DNA of 64,000 nt from Campanula takesimana (lineage: Eukaryota; Streptophyta; Magnoliopsida; Asterales; Campanulaceae). The position numbers and the translations under genes are program-made. Shown in pieces: positions 29,210-40,519 of this stretch. Numbering within the stretch: position 1 is the stretch's first letter; every line of letters begins with the position of its first letter. The stretch spans positions 434,001 to 498,000 of the forward strand of contig JAOWBW010001119.1 of the NCBI GenBank assembly GCA_026119855.1, written 5' to 3'. The notes beneath the pieces are model-generated. The model worked only from the letters and a program-made list of their open reading frames with translations, had not been told where the DNA came from and did not search any database.

Positions 29210-30948
29210 TGTAACGACCCGAATTTTCACAAACTTAATATTCCATAAAATCAATATATTACAAATTAATAGTACAAATTACTTCAACAAGGCTCTGTCT
29301 AATAAATCCATATGATCTATACCCACTCCGAGCCAAATCTCGAACCACAATCATCGCTCAACTGCCATAACTGCAATATCAAACTGGAGAGGAAAAGAAA
29401 GGGTGAGCGAACAAAAGCCCAGTAAGATCATACGACGCCCCTTTGGTTTCTAAGAAGGGGTGACCACAACGAAAGCTCGAAAATCATTTAATCAAAACGA
29501 AAGGGAGTTTCAAATCAACATATAAAAAAAAATACTTTATAAATAAATCAAAATCTCATGGCCTTCAAAATCAAAAGTACGAATATTATCAAAAGAACTT
29601 TTTGATCACATAGCGGTCAAAGACCAATTCACTGATTCTAAACAATTCCGTCAATTCCAACTCAATAACCGTCAATTCCAATTCAATAGGTATATCCGGA
29701 TAACCATCACTAACAATCAATATCAAAATCAAAGTATCACAAGGATACTGCCATGTATACACCCATGACCGGTATCACGTATACACCCGTGACAGGTATC
29801 GCGTATACACCCGCGACTGGTATCACGTATACACCCGTGATAGGTATCGCGTATACACCCGCGACAGGTATCACGTATACACCCGTGACAGGTATCACGA
29901 ATTCACTCGTGACTGCTATCGTTTAACTCAACGATCATATCAAAATCTCAAAAGGGTACCCACTGGTACAGTCAAACTAAAATCATTTTATTTCAAATAC
30001 AGTACCACTCGGTACAACTAAATCAAATTTCAAAATCGTTTCAAATAAAGTACCATTTGGTACAACTCTTTGTTCAAAACCAATCACAACGATGATTCTC
30101 ATGTAACCAATAATTTTGTTACATGATCTAAGAAGGCTCAAATGACGTACGAGTTACGGAACGAAGTTCATTTTCAAAAATATACCGGCCATAAAGGTAT
30201 ACACAATTTTTCATTAAAACGGAAAGGAGGTCCAATGCAAATAACGAGGTACAAAAGACAAACGGAACGTAATCCCTTACCTTAGATAATTGCAATGTTC
30301 CCTAGAATACGCTCAAATATACGTCATTCCTTTTGCCAAAATATAACTATCAAAATAGACGAACAATAAATATATACCATTCGATTAACTTAATTCAACC
30401 TAAAGAATACTTAACTAGCTTATCAAATTCTCTTTCTATATTCAGTTCAAACCTCAAATACCCAAATAATGTGAAGACCAAAAATGCTACTACATGTATA
30501 GTACAACCTACACTACAGGGTGTACACTAATTCATCATGACAATCTTATGCAATTAAACCCCTTACCAACATTCATCTTTAAACAAAAACATAACCATAA
30601 AATATTATACCTCAAGCCAAACAGATGGATCCTTCGAGCTCTTACGGCTCTGCTTTTCTTTCCGGCGCCGCAGCTCGTCATTTTTTTCTAGGAAAATAAA
30701 ACTTATTACTGGCCTAGGTTTACATCTTAAAGAGTTTTTATACTTAAAGGGTTTTACCCTAATAACTTAACTAATAGTCTAAGCCCACGTAAATCCTTTC
30801 AAATTTATATCTACTAATCCAATAAATTTTCTTAATTTTCCAAACTTAATTATCTACCTTGGCCCAATAGCATTACTGTTATAATTAACTATAACCCAAA
30901 ATTAATTAAAAACCCAAAATAAAATACTTAAATTTTCGGGGTATTACA
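29210..30948 (-). mobile_element. Solo Gypsy LTR (chromovirus-type), minus strand
   Basis: Ends TGTAACGACCCG and GGGGTATTACA on the plus strand, flanked by ATAATC on both sides (29204-29209, 30949-30954). On the minus strand it starts TGTAATACCCCGAAAA, and carries CTAAGGTAAGGGATTACG (donor-like, about 30265-30290) and ACTGGGCTTTTGTTCGCTCA followed by CTTTTCCTCTCCAG (acceptor-like, about 29390-29425), as does the full element at 51247 and 52020. No coding region inside. Confidence 0.75.
29752..29950. repeat. Array of 24-bp hairpin units with changing stems
   Basis: Seven to eight units of 24 bases. Arms on either side of the loop TATACACC are CATG/CATG, CACG/CGTG, CGCG/CGCG, CACG/CGTG, CGCG/CGCG, CACG/CGTG, CACG/CGTG and CGTT/AACG (last with other loops). 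Both arms change together. Three further hairpins, GTACC-N4-GGTAC, lie at about 29956, 30000 and 30049. Confidence 0.75.
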
Positions 30949-31802
30949 ATAATCGGCATGGTCGTGCCAGACCAGAAAAGGCTCAAATTTCCATAATTCC
31001 AATTCAGTCCTTTAGGATTCGTTCTATTCGTGTGGGACCCTCTAGGATTACACTATGTTGGCAATGAGTTCAAACATGAACCCATAAGATATGATTAGGT
31101 TCTAGGAAACCGTTATACCTACCCAAATAGTGTAACTAGATACAAGTTCGCATTCCTTTTAGAACATGTCACAATCTCTTTATCCTCGATGTCATTGAAC
31201 ACAAGTCATGGTCAACAAGTCAACTTGCATTGTTCAATGCTTTCTCAATAACGAATATGTTGATAATCCAAATGACATTGATCCAATCAATTCATTTGAG
31301 TTTGGCCAAACATTTCATCAACATAATTCCTACGAGGGGCCCAAGCTTGACATCTCTCCAAAGAGGGATAAATCCATTTAGCTTATTATTCTTCCATACA
31401 TGAATCCGATTATGCCAATCATACCTTTTATAACTACCCGGTTAAAGGTAGCGTTTGAATATGTCAAACATAATCTCCATCAAGTGGAAGACTATAATAA
31501 CTTCATGTCTAAGGATTTAAATAACATAACTAATATGAGATATATGTACGACATAGACCATGACATAAATCTCATACAGCGGGTCATGTCCAGTACCTTG
31601 TTCCAAACAAGTACCTATAAATCTAACATGATCATCCCATGATCATTTAGCCTTTATACTAGTGCTTAACAAGCTCTAGGGACGGAGATTATTATAAGCA
31701 AACATGAGCATTAATAATAATCAAAATATCTCTTCATTAATATGAAGATAATGATAACACATACAACTTTTACCAAACGTGCCTAGGGCACCAACACCAA
31801 CA

Positions 31803-32690
31803 TGCAAGAACATATATCGGAGGCGTGCAAGGAGCTTGTAGTTCAAAAGGTCTTGGATTGTAGAAATAATACGGGTCACCCCAGAATTTTATTGGGAAAT
31901 CTGGTGGAGGCAAGTTGGCGGTGCCTGGTCGGGTATCCATACATGGTTTAAACAGTGACTGAGTTCTGGGGACTTGGTTGATGGTGTTAGACCGAGAAGG
32001 GATACGATTGGGAAGGTATTATGAGTATGATGCTCGAGGCGTGACCGGTGCGAAAGGTGATTTACGGGCATTTTAAGTAGATTGTGCTTGGGGTTTTATA
32101 TGAGGCGTCCGCTGGGAGATGTTGGATTTGGGATGAGGCGGAGTGAAGGGGACTTGAGTGAGAGGCAAGTTTTGGGCGACGGTGTGTTGGGGCAAAGAAA
32201 GGGGGGTCTTGGTATTTTTGTAAGATTAAGGAAGTGATGTTTGGTTGCAATTAGGAGGTTGAGTGGCTTTTACCTCTTCTTTGTGGTTGGTAACTTTGGT
32301 GAAGGGCCCATCAATTTGAAACAGAGCTGTAACACCTTTTTGTCTCATCGACTCATCAGACGGAGTTTGCGTTTCTTTGTGGCTTCCTGTGATGATTTAT
32401 TCCCTAGCCCCGGAGGCTTCTAGAGCTTGGAGCAATTCTTCTTTCATTGGGCTATCCGGATTATCTGCGGCGTCATTTCCCAAGCTACTATCCATTGAAG
32501 TGGTCTTTTCGAGGTACCGGGTCAGAGAAGTTGTAGTGACCGGGGAACTTTCTGACTCCAAACGCACTAGGCAGCGACATGATGCTCTCTTCCACTTGAT
32601 CCGAGCTACGGGAAAAGGAAAAGAAGGGTAATTCAGGCTCTGGTAAACATTGGGTGAATGCTTGGGCTATGGGCTTAATGCTCATGCTAC
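31803..32690 (-). pseudogene. Tat-A Gag N-terminal part, degenerate
   Basis: The minus strand has short frames in the right order but different phases: MSIKPIAQAFTQCLPEPELP from 32685, then a Pro/Ser/His-rich stretch (HSSPLHSASSQIQHLPADAS, 32250-32062), then a Pro/His-rich stretch to 31889. Pro/Ser/Gln-rich composition is usual for the middle of Tat Gag. Stops and frame changes prevent translation. The assignment depends on position upstream of the knuckle at 14035-14570 and on continuity across the SIRE-like LTR. Confidence in the exact start is low. Confidence 0.45.
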
Positions 32691-34778
32691 TGATGGGACA
32701 GGACCGTTATACTTAGACCTATAGAGTAGAAGGTGGACGAGACTTAACGGTATCTTTGGAATCCATCCAAAGATTGGCGGGTGCCTCGGAGATCTTCCAA
32801 GGGCTTGACGGATGCTTAGGGGACTATTCCTAAGGATTTAACGGGATCTTTGGAATCCATCCAAAGATTGACAGCTGCCTCGGAGATCTTCCAAGGGCTT
32901 GACGAACTCTTAGGGGGCTATTCCTAAGGACTTGACTGGCTTCTTGGAGGATGACGGGGATCCATCCAAGGACTTGACTGACTTCTTGGAGGATAACGGG
33001 GATCCATCCAAGGACTTGATTGGCCTTCCTAGGGGACTATTCCTAGGGATTTAATGGGAATCTTATCGGGGACCTAGGGGACCATGCCTAGGATTTAACG
33101 GAGGTCTCGGAGGATAACGGGGATCCATCCAAGGACTTAACGAAGAGATGCTTTTTAGCGGAAGAATGCAATGTGTCAAAGACGAGAAGCAAAAACGGAG
33201 CAAATTCATGTAAGGTGCAATTAATTATCCGTTCAAGTTTACTTAAAACGCATTTTTATTCCCAAATGGTTGGAAAAGATTTCTCTTCTTTTTCGTAACT
33301 ACTCTAAACCCTGGATCAGCGGAGGCCATCACTACGTCTATAAGCCCCTCGTTTTTCACATGTATTTCACGCTCCCAAGGACGGACTATCCCGGGTGAGT
33401 GTCCTATAGGGCACGTGGCTTCCACCGACCAAAAGAACCATTCCTAAGGTCTAGTGCGTCGTGAAGTTCCAACATGTGTGCCATCCTAATCATGATTAAG
33501 CCCCAGTCAAGGTCAAGATTGACTTAACGCTTTAACAAAATTTCAGCATGACCTCGTTTTAATGAGGACCTCAGACCTTAACCTTGGGATTAAGGATGAT
33601 TAAGGTGGGCCAAGCACTAGGACTTAACGACACGGTGTCATCCTATCCTTAATACATGACTTTCATTAATTATAGTCAAAATTAACGCATAAGTCAAAGA
33701 CCGGGCCAACGACGACCTTGGTCACACTTGTATTCGCAAGGAGTCATGAACTTGGGCATTGATTTGACTATAATTAGCCTTGGGCACATTTTAAGGGCAA
33801 GATGGCGTGAACTAGACCAAAAACCAACCATGGTCACGGTATTTGTGTGTCACGGATAAGTGTGGTTGACTTGGCTCGGATGGGGAGGTGGAATGGACCC
33901 GTGCGTGTGAGAAGGGCACAAGAGCACCAATCAAGCTGTATCGTGGCATCCATTCCGGGTTTTAAGGGTTGTTCAGACGTGCACAAGGTCAAGTTGGCAT
34001 ATTGTGAAGTCGATTATGTTCCTTTTTGAGTTAAAATAGGAATTTTCAATGCGTTTTAATATCATGAGAAAAAGTATGAACAAGTAAGGCACAAGATATG
34101 AACAAGTAATTTGCACAAGTAGTAAACAAGCATATGAACAAGTAAAGACTTGTTGAAAATCAAACTTTTGTACATGAAAGAGTTGTGCACAACCAAGGGT
34201 TTAAAAACCAAAATTTTACAAGAAGGACAAGGTTCTTTGAAAATCAATCTTTACAAAAATGTTGTGCACAAACAAAGGGTTTTTGTTGTGCACAAACAAA
34301 GGGTTTTGGAAACCAAACTTTTCATAAAAAGGGTCATGCACAACAAGGTTTTTGAACCCAAGTTTTATGTCAAAAATTTGTGCATGACCAAGGCTTTGAA
34401 AAACAAGTTTTGGTTAAGAAAAACAAAGGCATATGTGCACAAGTAGAGGCTGGAAATTTAGAACATGGGCAAGCAGAAGCAAGGGAACCATCAGAATTTT
34501 TCTGCCGTACAAGAAATTGTTGAATTTGAAACATTCCGTGGGCCCAGCAAATTAGCCGTACGGCTAGAGCAGGAGGTCCATTATTTTTTGCAATTTTCCA
34601 GTTTCTGATCCTTCAAGCCCCAGTTTATTGTTTTTCCATAACAGATTCATTTCCAAAAATCAAAACAAAAACATAAAACATACACAAGATATGCACAAAG
34701 TCAATAAACGGGGACAGGAGTTTGACCCACACAAAGGTGCCCCCAAATTTTCTAAAAATAAGTTTGGAAACAACTTAT
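32691..34778 (-). mobile_element. Tat-A 5' leader region
   Basis: Homologous to the Tat-B leader in the same order: primer-site flank, CAAAGG/TTTGAAAA units (34060-34450), palindrome (34553-34566), the block at 33243-33440, and a GGATCCATCC array (32745-33140). No coding frame recognised. Confidence 0.65.
34553..34566. promoter_or_regulatory. TAGCCGTACGGCTA palindrome in the Tat-A leader
   Basis: Fourteen-base perfect palindrome, about 230 bases after the primer site in element sense, as in Tat-B. Confidence 0.65.
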
Positions 34779-34796
34779 TCCCCAGTGGAGTCGCCA
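34779..34796 (-). promoter_or_regulatory. Tat-A primer binding site
   Basis: Minus strand TGGCGACTCCACTGGGGA, one base after the LTR end. Such TGGCGACTC-type sites are typical of Tat/Ogre elements. Confidence 0.75.
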
Positions 34797-34797
34797 C

Positions 34798-36242
34798 TGT
34801 AAGGTACCCGCGGGAAAAACGGAACATGATCCCCCTCGAGAAGCCAAACACGGCACTTTATTGGGAAGAACGTTTGACGGTTCGCCCAATTCGCCTCGGA
34901 AAACCAAGTCTCCCTAAGTTTGTTGATCAAAAATGTGCGAGTGTGTGTGTGTGTATTTTAAAAGGGGAGAAACCGACTTTAACAGAAAACAGTTAAAAGT
35001 TTAACAAAAGGGGTTTATTTGCAAAGATCGTAACAGAAAGGGGTTAAAACTAGAAAAACAATTCCCCGGACAAACCATCCGTACGGCTGGTGATGGTTGT
35101 CCTGGGAATTTACAGACTTATCAGAAAGCAGTCCAGTTCCAGGCATGAACAGAGCATCTTGCTGAAACTGGATAGAATGAGACTTTTTCTAGATTATTTG
35201 GTGGTACAAAAACATGCATAACAACATCCCTGTGCCATTGATCATTAATTAGACACCAAAAACAAGTATTTTTGGGCATGATTAAGGCAATGATTGGGGA
35301 AATGAGACAAAGTTGATGAACATAGCTTTTGAGCCAAAACAACCATTTGAATGGTTAAAGATGGAGAGTTTAACCACCCCCCCCCCCCCCCGTGGATGAT
35401 TCATCCAAGATAAAGCCTTGAGACACCAAAGATCAACCTTTGGATGGATAAAGATTGAGTCTTTATCATCCAAAGGGACATTATTAAGGCATAAATCAAA
35501 GTTTGGATGGTAAAGATTAGGACTTTACCACCCAAACTTGATCATCATCACATAAACATAAATATCATAAATATGCAAGGGCTCTCTCCAAATGTGCAAT
35601 GGATCACCAAGCCAAAGGTAAAAACATTAATTTAAATGACATAAATGTAAATGACATGGAAGTAAATGACATAAAGTAAATTGCATTAATCATAACAAGC
35701 CATAATCATTTTTGGTTTGTAACCCTTAATCATACTCAAGGCATGAGGGCACCATGAATCATTTCAAGGATTGGTTCCAATTAATGGTACCACAAGAAAT
35801 ATAGAGACATTAACTAAATAAGAACATGAACAAATAAATAAAAAGAAGTGAAGAGTAGATGGGGGAGAAGGAGGCCTCACCAATGTTTGATTCTAGCCTA
35901 TCTTCCCCTCTTTCACTCAATTCTCACAATGTTTGTGTTTCTGCTCGTATTTCAGCAGAGATTCTGCATATAAAACTATTTTCCCCCCCCCCCCTGAAAT
36001 GATCAGCAAGGGCCTTAATTTATAAGGACTGAAGGCACCCAAACCAGCCGTACGGCTGGGGCTTTCTAGTACCCAAACTATCCATACGGCTCAGCCTGGC
36101 GAGCTTCTGGATTTTTCTAAGTTTAATTCCAGAACAGTCCTAAAGTTTTTGATTTTAGTGAGGTCCTAGCCTATCAGTTTATCCCTGAATGGTGCTAAGA
36201 ATTTCTCTAAGGTTGGTTTCAGTTCAGATTGGGGTACTTACA
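34798..36242 (-). mobile_element. 5' LTR of Tat-A
   Basis: 1445 bp. It lacks about 115 bases present in the 3' LTR, the gap lying at about 34861 where TTGGGAAGAACG follows directly. A run of 18 C lies at about 35378. Palindromes at 35077-35088, 36044-36059 and 36080-36091. Confidence 0.85.
36044..36091. promoter_or_regulatory. Paired palindromes upstream of the Tat-A TATA box (5' LTR)
   Basis: CCAGCCGTACGGCTGG (perfect, 36044-36059) and ATCCATACGGCT (36080-36091). The minus-strand TATA lies at about 36017-36024. Confidence 0.7.
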
Positions 36243-38484
36243 CCTAGGTCCTGAATTCAAGGAGTTTCTTACTTCTACTTCAGCAATCCACCCGTGTCAA
36301 GCACTTGTATTCGATGATATCACCAAAATTTTGCTAAAGGAAGAGATGCTGCAGACTAAATTTATGGTCTCCTTACAACAATAAGCATCTTTACTAGGGA
36401 CAAACAGTCGTCTGGTTCTTCTCATGGTGGTAACAGTTCGGCTTCTAGTGGTGGTCATCGACGGAACACTGTTAAAGGCAGTGGTCAATGGCAGTCCGGC
36501 ACTTAGTCCAGACATCGTGGCAATGGTTTTGGTAATAAAGGCAGGGGTCACAACAACAATAACATGGGAATTGGGGCACCCGCAGCGGTCCTTCTTCTGG
36601 TCAGCCTATGGGCCGAGGTCGTGGATTACTCTCTAATGCTCACACTAATGCCCCAGTATAAGATCTTGATGTTGTATGCCAATTATATTTCCAGACTGGT
36701 CACAGTACTCGTGCGTGCCAAGATTCGTCCAGTGCAAGTTACTTCGCAAAGTGGACCTCCTATGTTCTTGACTCTGGCGCCACAAACCACATGACAAATG
36801 ATTCGAACAACTTCTCCAGCTATCAACCATACTCAAGTAAAAATACAATTGTTTTTGGTAATGGCTTACGTTTACACATATCTCATGTTGGTAGCATACC
36901 ATTGCCTATTAAAAATCATTCTTTTTCTCTTCTTAACGTTCTTTACGTTCCGAAACTTCCATAAACCTTTATTGTCAATTCGCCAGTTTTTCCAAAGATA
37001 ATTACTCCTGCAGCCTTTATAATCTTACTTTTGATAAACAGCCGTCCAGTCAGCCTATTGCTCTACTTGAAGAACATTCGAGCCCAGCAACCTGGCATGC
37101 TCGCTTGGGTCATCCCTCCACACCTATCTTTAATGTTTTATGTCGACAGTCTAGTCTACCATTAACTAGTAAAATCCAGTCAGCGTATTGCTCTTCTTGG
37201 AGAACATTCGAGCCCAGCAACCTGGCATGCTCGTTGGGCCATCCCTCCGCACCTATCTTTAATGTTTTGTGTCGACGGTCTAGTCTACCTTAACTAGTAA
37301 AATTAGTTCTCAGCATGGTTGTCATATATGCCCTCTCGGAAAATCTAGTAGACTCCCCTTTTCTTCTCTAAACTTATAATGCTTTACATCCTTTAGATAT
37401 GCTTCATTTAGATGTTTGGGGTCCTACCTCAGTTAATTCTTTTAATGGACATCGTTTTTTTATCTATATATAATTGATGATTTTTCTCTTTATGTGTGGC
37501 TTTTTCCGTTATTTCACAAGTCTGATGTAACACAAGTTTTTGCTTCTTTTAAAACACATATTAAAAATCAACTATCTAGACGTATTTCTGCCATTCATGC
37601 TGTTAAAATTGTTCAAACGGATAGGGCGTGAATTTACTACTCGCGTGTTTACTTCGTTTCTAGCAAATTTGGTACCAAATATCAAATTACTTGCCCTAAA
37701 CTCCCAAAAAAATGGTGTTGTCGAGCATAAACACAGACACATTATTGAAATGACATATGTATTTTGGATGGTTAGAGGCTTTCAATACTGCGGTATACCC
37801 CATAAATCAGTTGCCCAAGAGACAACTAAATCATTTGTCTCCTCATGAACGCCTTCTTCTTTGTCCACTTGACTATCGTTTTCTTAAGGTTTTTGGGTGT
37901 TCATGTTTTCTGCATGTTGTTGCTACAAATTCTCATAAACTTATGCCAAAATCAATACACTGTGTTTTTCTTGGTTATGATAAATTGCACAAGGGTTATC
38001 GATGCATGGATTTGACTACTAGCAAAATATATATCTCCCGTTACGTGATTTTTGATGAGTTTCACTTTTCATGGAAAAATAGTAGTGGTGTTCCTAATAC
38101 CATAGGTACACGGATGCACACAGATCATGGCCAAGCATCGTCGGCTGCTGTAATTGGCCCACGGAGAGTCATCCTCATGCTCCGGACAGCCAACCTGCAC
38201 CATCTTTCCCAAATGGGCCTCCTGGCCTTTCTTCTAGTCCGCAGTGGCCCAAGTTTCATGCAAGCCCAATCCTTTATCAGGTGCCCACAGGGCCTATTCA
38301 TTCTCCTACTGGGCCGAGCCCATCTTCTACGCCTCCCGTCCATGCAAGCTGCATCTTTTGAAAATACCGATATTGAATATTCAGTGCCTGAACAGTCCAT
38401 GGGATATTCAGATTCCTCTACAGGCACCTCATCATCTACGACTAGTACCCCTCTTCGGGTTCGAACTGTTGCTTGTCTTTATTG
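36243..38484 (+). pseudogene. Copia Gag/protease/integrase, continued from 7240
   Basis: The frame resumes as GPEFKEFLTSTSAIHPCQAL and ends at a TAA after FMVSLQQ. Further on, in several frames, come a knuckle-like CQLYFQTGHSTRAC (second Cys replaced by Tyr), the protease motif YVLDSGATNHM, a GAG-pre-integrase segment with ATWHARLGHPS, and integrase with LDMLHLDVWGPTS and a second Asp in VQTD. The third catalytic region is out of frame (NGVVEHKHRH). The stretch 37757-38483 is open for 242 codons (LNHLSPHERLLLCPLDYRFL, GCSCFL, VFLGY) as in the region after the Copia integrase core. Multiple frame breaks make it dead. The end at 38484 is the next insertion. Confidence 0.85.
37047..37302 (+). 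repeat. Tandem duplication of about 130 bp inside the Copia pre-integrase region
   Basis: CAGTCAGC(C/G)TATTGCTC, GAACATTCGAGCCCAGCAAC, CACCTATCTTTAATGTTTT and AGTCTACC occur twice in the same order, at 37047-37165 and 37177-37297, with a few substitutions. Confidence 0.8.
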
Positions 38485-40202
38485 ATGGAGAAAATCTCCC
38501 CTAATTAAATTAATCTAGCAAGTGTATTAGTTACCGATGTAGTAGTATGCACAAGCAATGGTCGAATCCACATAGACTAGATTGGAAAACAAGAATGTTT
38601 AAAAACAGAAAAGTAAATAGTGGGGGTTTTAGTTTGATTGTTTATTAAACTACTAAAGCATGAAATAATTAAACTAAGAAAACAAATAAAAGCAAGAATT
38701 AATAAAGATTAACGATTAGATTCACGAATTGGGTTCACAAATACTTTCACTTATGCTATGCTCATAATAATAAGATCAATCTTATTCTTGGGTTCGTTCG
38801 CAATAGTAAGGATTGGGACGGTTTGGTGTGCGATTTGCAATCCTAATATTCTCTTTATATTATACTTTCAGTTACGTCCGCATAATATGTCAAGAATTCA
38901 TGAAGAACTTAAGAACATAAGAACCTAGATCCGTTTGAATTCAGTTACGTCCTCAATTGAATCTAATTATCAAAATAGTGATCAATGTATCAATGTCCGA
39001 GTTACCACAACAATTGATACCCAATAATTCTAAAATCAATTTATATCTTAACATATAATTAAAACTAAAGAATTAATTATGAAGAATATTTTGATAAACA
39101 AGAATAAGAAATAATGAATGAAAGAATTAAATCTATAGCATAGAGTTCAAGTATTGTTACTACCAATTCATGAATCTAATTACTCCCTCTGGTCCAAAAT
39201 AACTGTCACTTTTGGTCAAACAAAAGTAAGTTTGACCAATAAATTTAAACAAAAAATAATGATCATAATAAAAATCTAAAAATTGTTATTAAAAGTATTA
39301 TTAATTATAATAAAATAACAAATTTTAGATTTTCATTAGCATCATTATTTTTTTATTTAAATTATTGATCAAAGTTACATATGATTGACCAAAAATGACA
39401 GTTATTTTGGACCAGGGGGAGTATTTAACTACTAATACTAATAAAATCAAGAACAAGAAAAATAATAAAGAACATCAAAACCTGGAATTAAATTGATGAA
39501 ATCTTGATTACAACCTTGAAATCTTGAAAAAAAATATGTCCCAAATAATGTGTATGGAGTATTATATTTATACTAGGGCTAAAGAGGTGTAAAAATATGA
39601 AAAACACTAGGATTCCTTGTTGAAAAAGGATAAATAAAGTACTGGTGGCCGAAATTCCCCAGGAGCCATTTGTATTTTTGAGTTTCCAGAAAATCCCTTG
39701 AAAAATTCCACAAAGGTCCTCCAAAATTTCCAAAAAAGCCCCTGGAAATTTGGAAATTATTGAAAAGCCCATCATAATTTGGATAATTCCTCAAAAGTCC
39801 CTGGAAAATTCCCCTAAGGTCCCTGGGTTGTGTGGGCACATGGAGTGGGCACTCAAGAGTCCGAATTTCTGGAACATTATGGGTTTAACATCTGGTGTTG
39901 TACCATTGCTTTGATAACTTGTACATTTTACGCGCAAACTTTCGGAAGCCATAACTTCTTCATACGACCTCCGATTTGGACGTGCCAACTATCGTTGGAA
40001 ATATATTTTCGAGTACTATCCAATGGACTTGATTTCTAAGTGTTCAGATCCTTTTATATTTATGTTCTCGTCCATTCTTTATCCTTATTTTTCACACTTT
40101 AACGTACATGAATCTATGCATTCTTTCGCTCCTTCCCTATACTCATAAACACTCCAAAAACCATTAAAGCACCCAAGGTTGAGCATCTAATAAGTCATAA
40201 AA
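38485..40202. mobile_element. Unidentified repeat inserted in the Copia pol
   Basis: About 1.7 kb that separates two parts of the same Copia pol. It starts near GGAGAAAATCTCCCC, contains CAAGCAATGGTCGAATCC and adenine-rich stretches, and ends near AAGTCATAAAATTATATG. No coding frame, no clear terminal repeats and no clean target duplication were found. A Stowaway MITE lies inside. Confidence 0.5.
39181..39423. mobile_element. Stowaway MITE
   Basis: 243 bp with near-perfect inverted ends of about 38 bases: TACTCCCTCTGGTCCAAAAT at the left and the reverse complement TACTCCCCCTGGTCCAAAAT at the right, continuing as AACTGTCA(C/T)TTTTGG. TA dinucleotides flank it. Interior AT-rich, no ORF. Confidence 0.9.
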
Positions 40203-40519
40203 TTATATGATTTGGATGGGTAAAAACACATCCATCATTTATCAAGCCACTTCTCCCCTTTCTCTATTAGAGAGTCTTCTTGCAATTCAGAATGATTCTC
40301 TTACCTATGAACCTCGTACGTTCAAGCAGGCCTCGTTTTTCCTTATTACCAGGAAGCTATGCATGAAGAGATATCTTCCCTACACAAAAATCAGACATGT
40401 TTTTTAGTTCCTCTCACCCTTTGATGAATGTGATAGGTTGTCATTGGATCTTTAAGTTCAAACGTAAACCAAATAGGTCTATTGAACGACACAAAGATAG
40501 ACTGGTTGCTCAGGGGTTC
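40203..40519 (+). pseudogene. Copia reverse transcriptase, N-terminal fragment
   Basis: With frame changes, the plus strand reads YEPRTFKQA, then the helix EEISSLHKNQT-like (out of frame), then VIGCHWIFKFKRKPNRSIER and HKDRLVAQGF. This is the start of the Copia reverse transcriptase (consensus V.GC.WVFK.K...DG...R.KARLVA.GF). The sequence stops at 40519 where Tat-C begins; the rest lies outside the window. Confidence 0.85.

Larger units (their letters stand above)
14571..31802 (-). mobile_element. SIRE-like Copia LTR (probably solo), interrupted twice
   Basis: The LTR pieces are about 14571-15133, 29086-29209 and 30955-31802, in total about 1.5 kb. On the minus strand the right end starts TGTTGGTGTTGGTGCCCTAGG, a start typical of SIRE/Maximus-type LTRs. 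Gag of Tat-A lies on both sides, with TGCAA (31803) and TGCAT (14566) as an imperfect target duplication. A minus-strand TATA (CTATAAAAAG) lies at 14961-14970. No internal Copia coding sequence was seen, so a solo LTR is the simplest reading. The left boundary is uncertain by tens of bases. Tat-B and the solo chromovirus-type LTR at 29210 are inserted in it. Confidence 0.55.
7241..36242 (-). mobile_element. Tat-A: Tat-lineage Gypsy element with nested insertions
   Basis: The ends are TGTAAAGTACCC and GGGGTACTTACA, and CCTAG is duplicated on both sides (7236-7240, 36243-36247). Direction is minus: next to the right LTR the minus strand reads TGGCGACTCCACTGGGGA (primer site), and next to the left LTR it reads GAGGGGCTT (polypurine tract). 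Internal pieces on the minus strand are a 5' leader (32691-34778), Gag N-part (31803-32690), Gag zinc-knuckle part (14035-14570), a long non-coding 3' region and a coiled-coil ORF (8972-9547). No reverse transcriptase or integrase was found, so it looks non-autonomous. Confidence 0.85.

Noticed and set aside
29752..29950. CRISPR-like array (24-bp repeat units)
   Set aside because: Units are contiguous without unique spacers, the arms vary in pairs, and the context is a plant solo LTR.
38125..38427. 100-codon minus-strand ORF
   Set aside because: It is a shadow of the Copia region after the integrase core.
38485..40202. Helitron
   Set aside because: A CTAAT word occurs near the right end, but there is no hairpin before it and no TC start in a fitting place.
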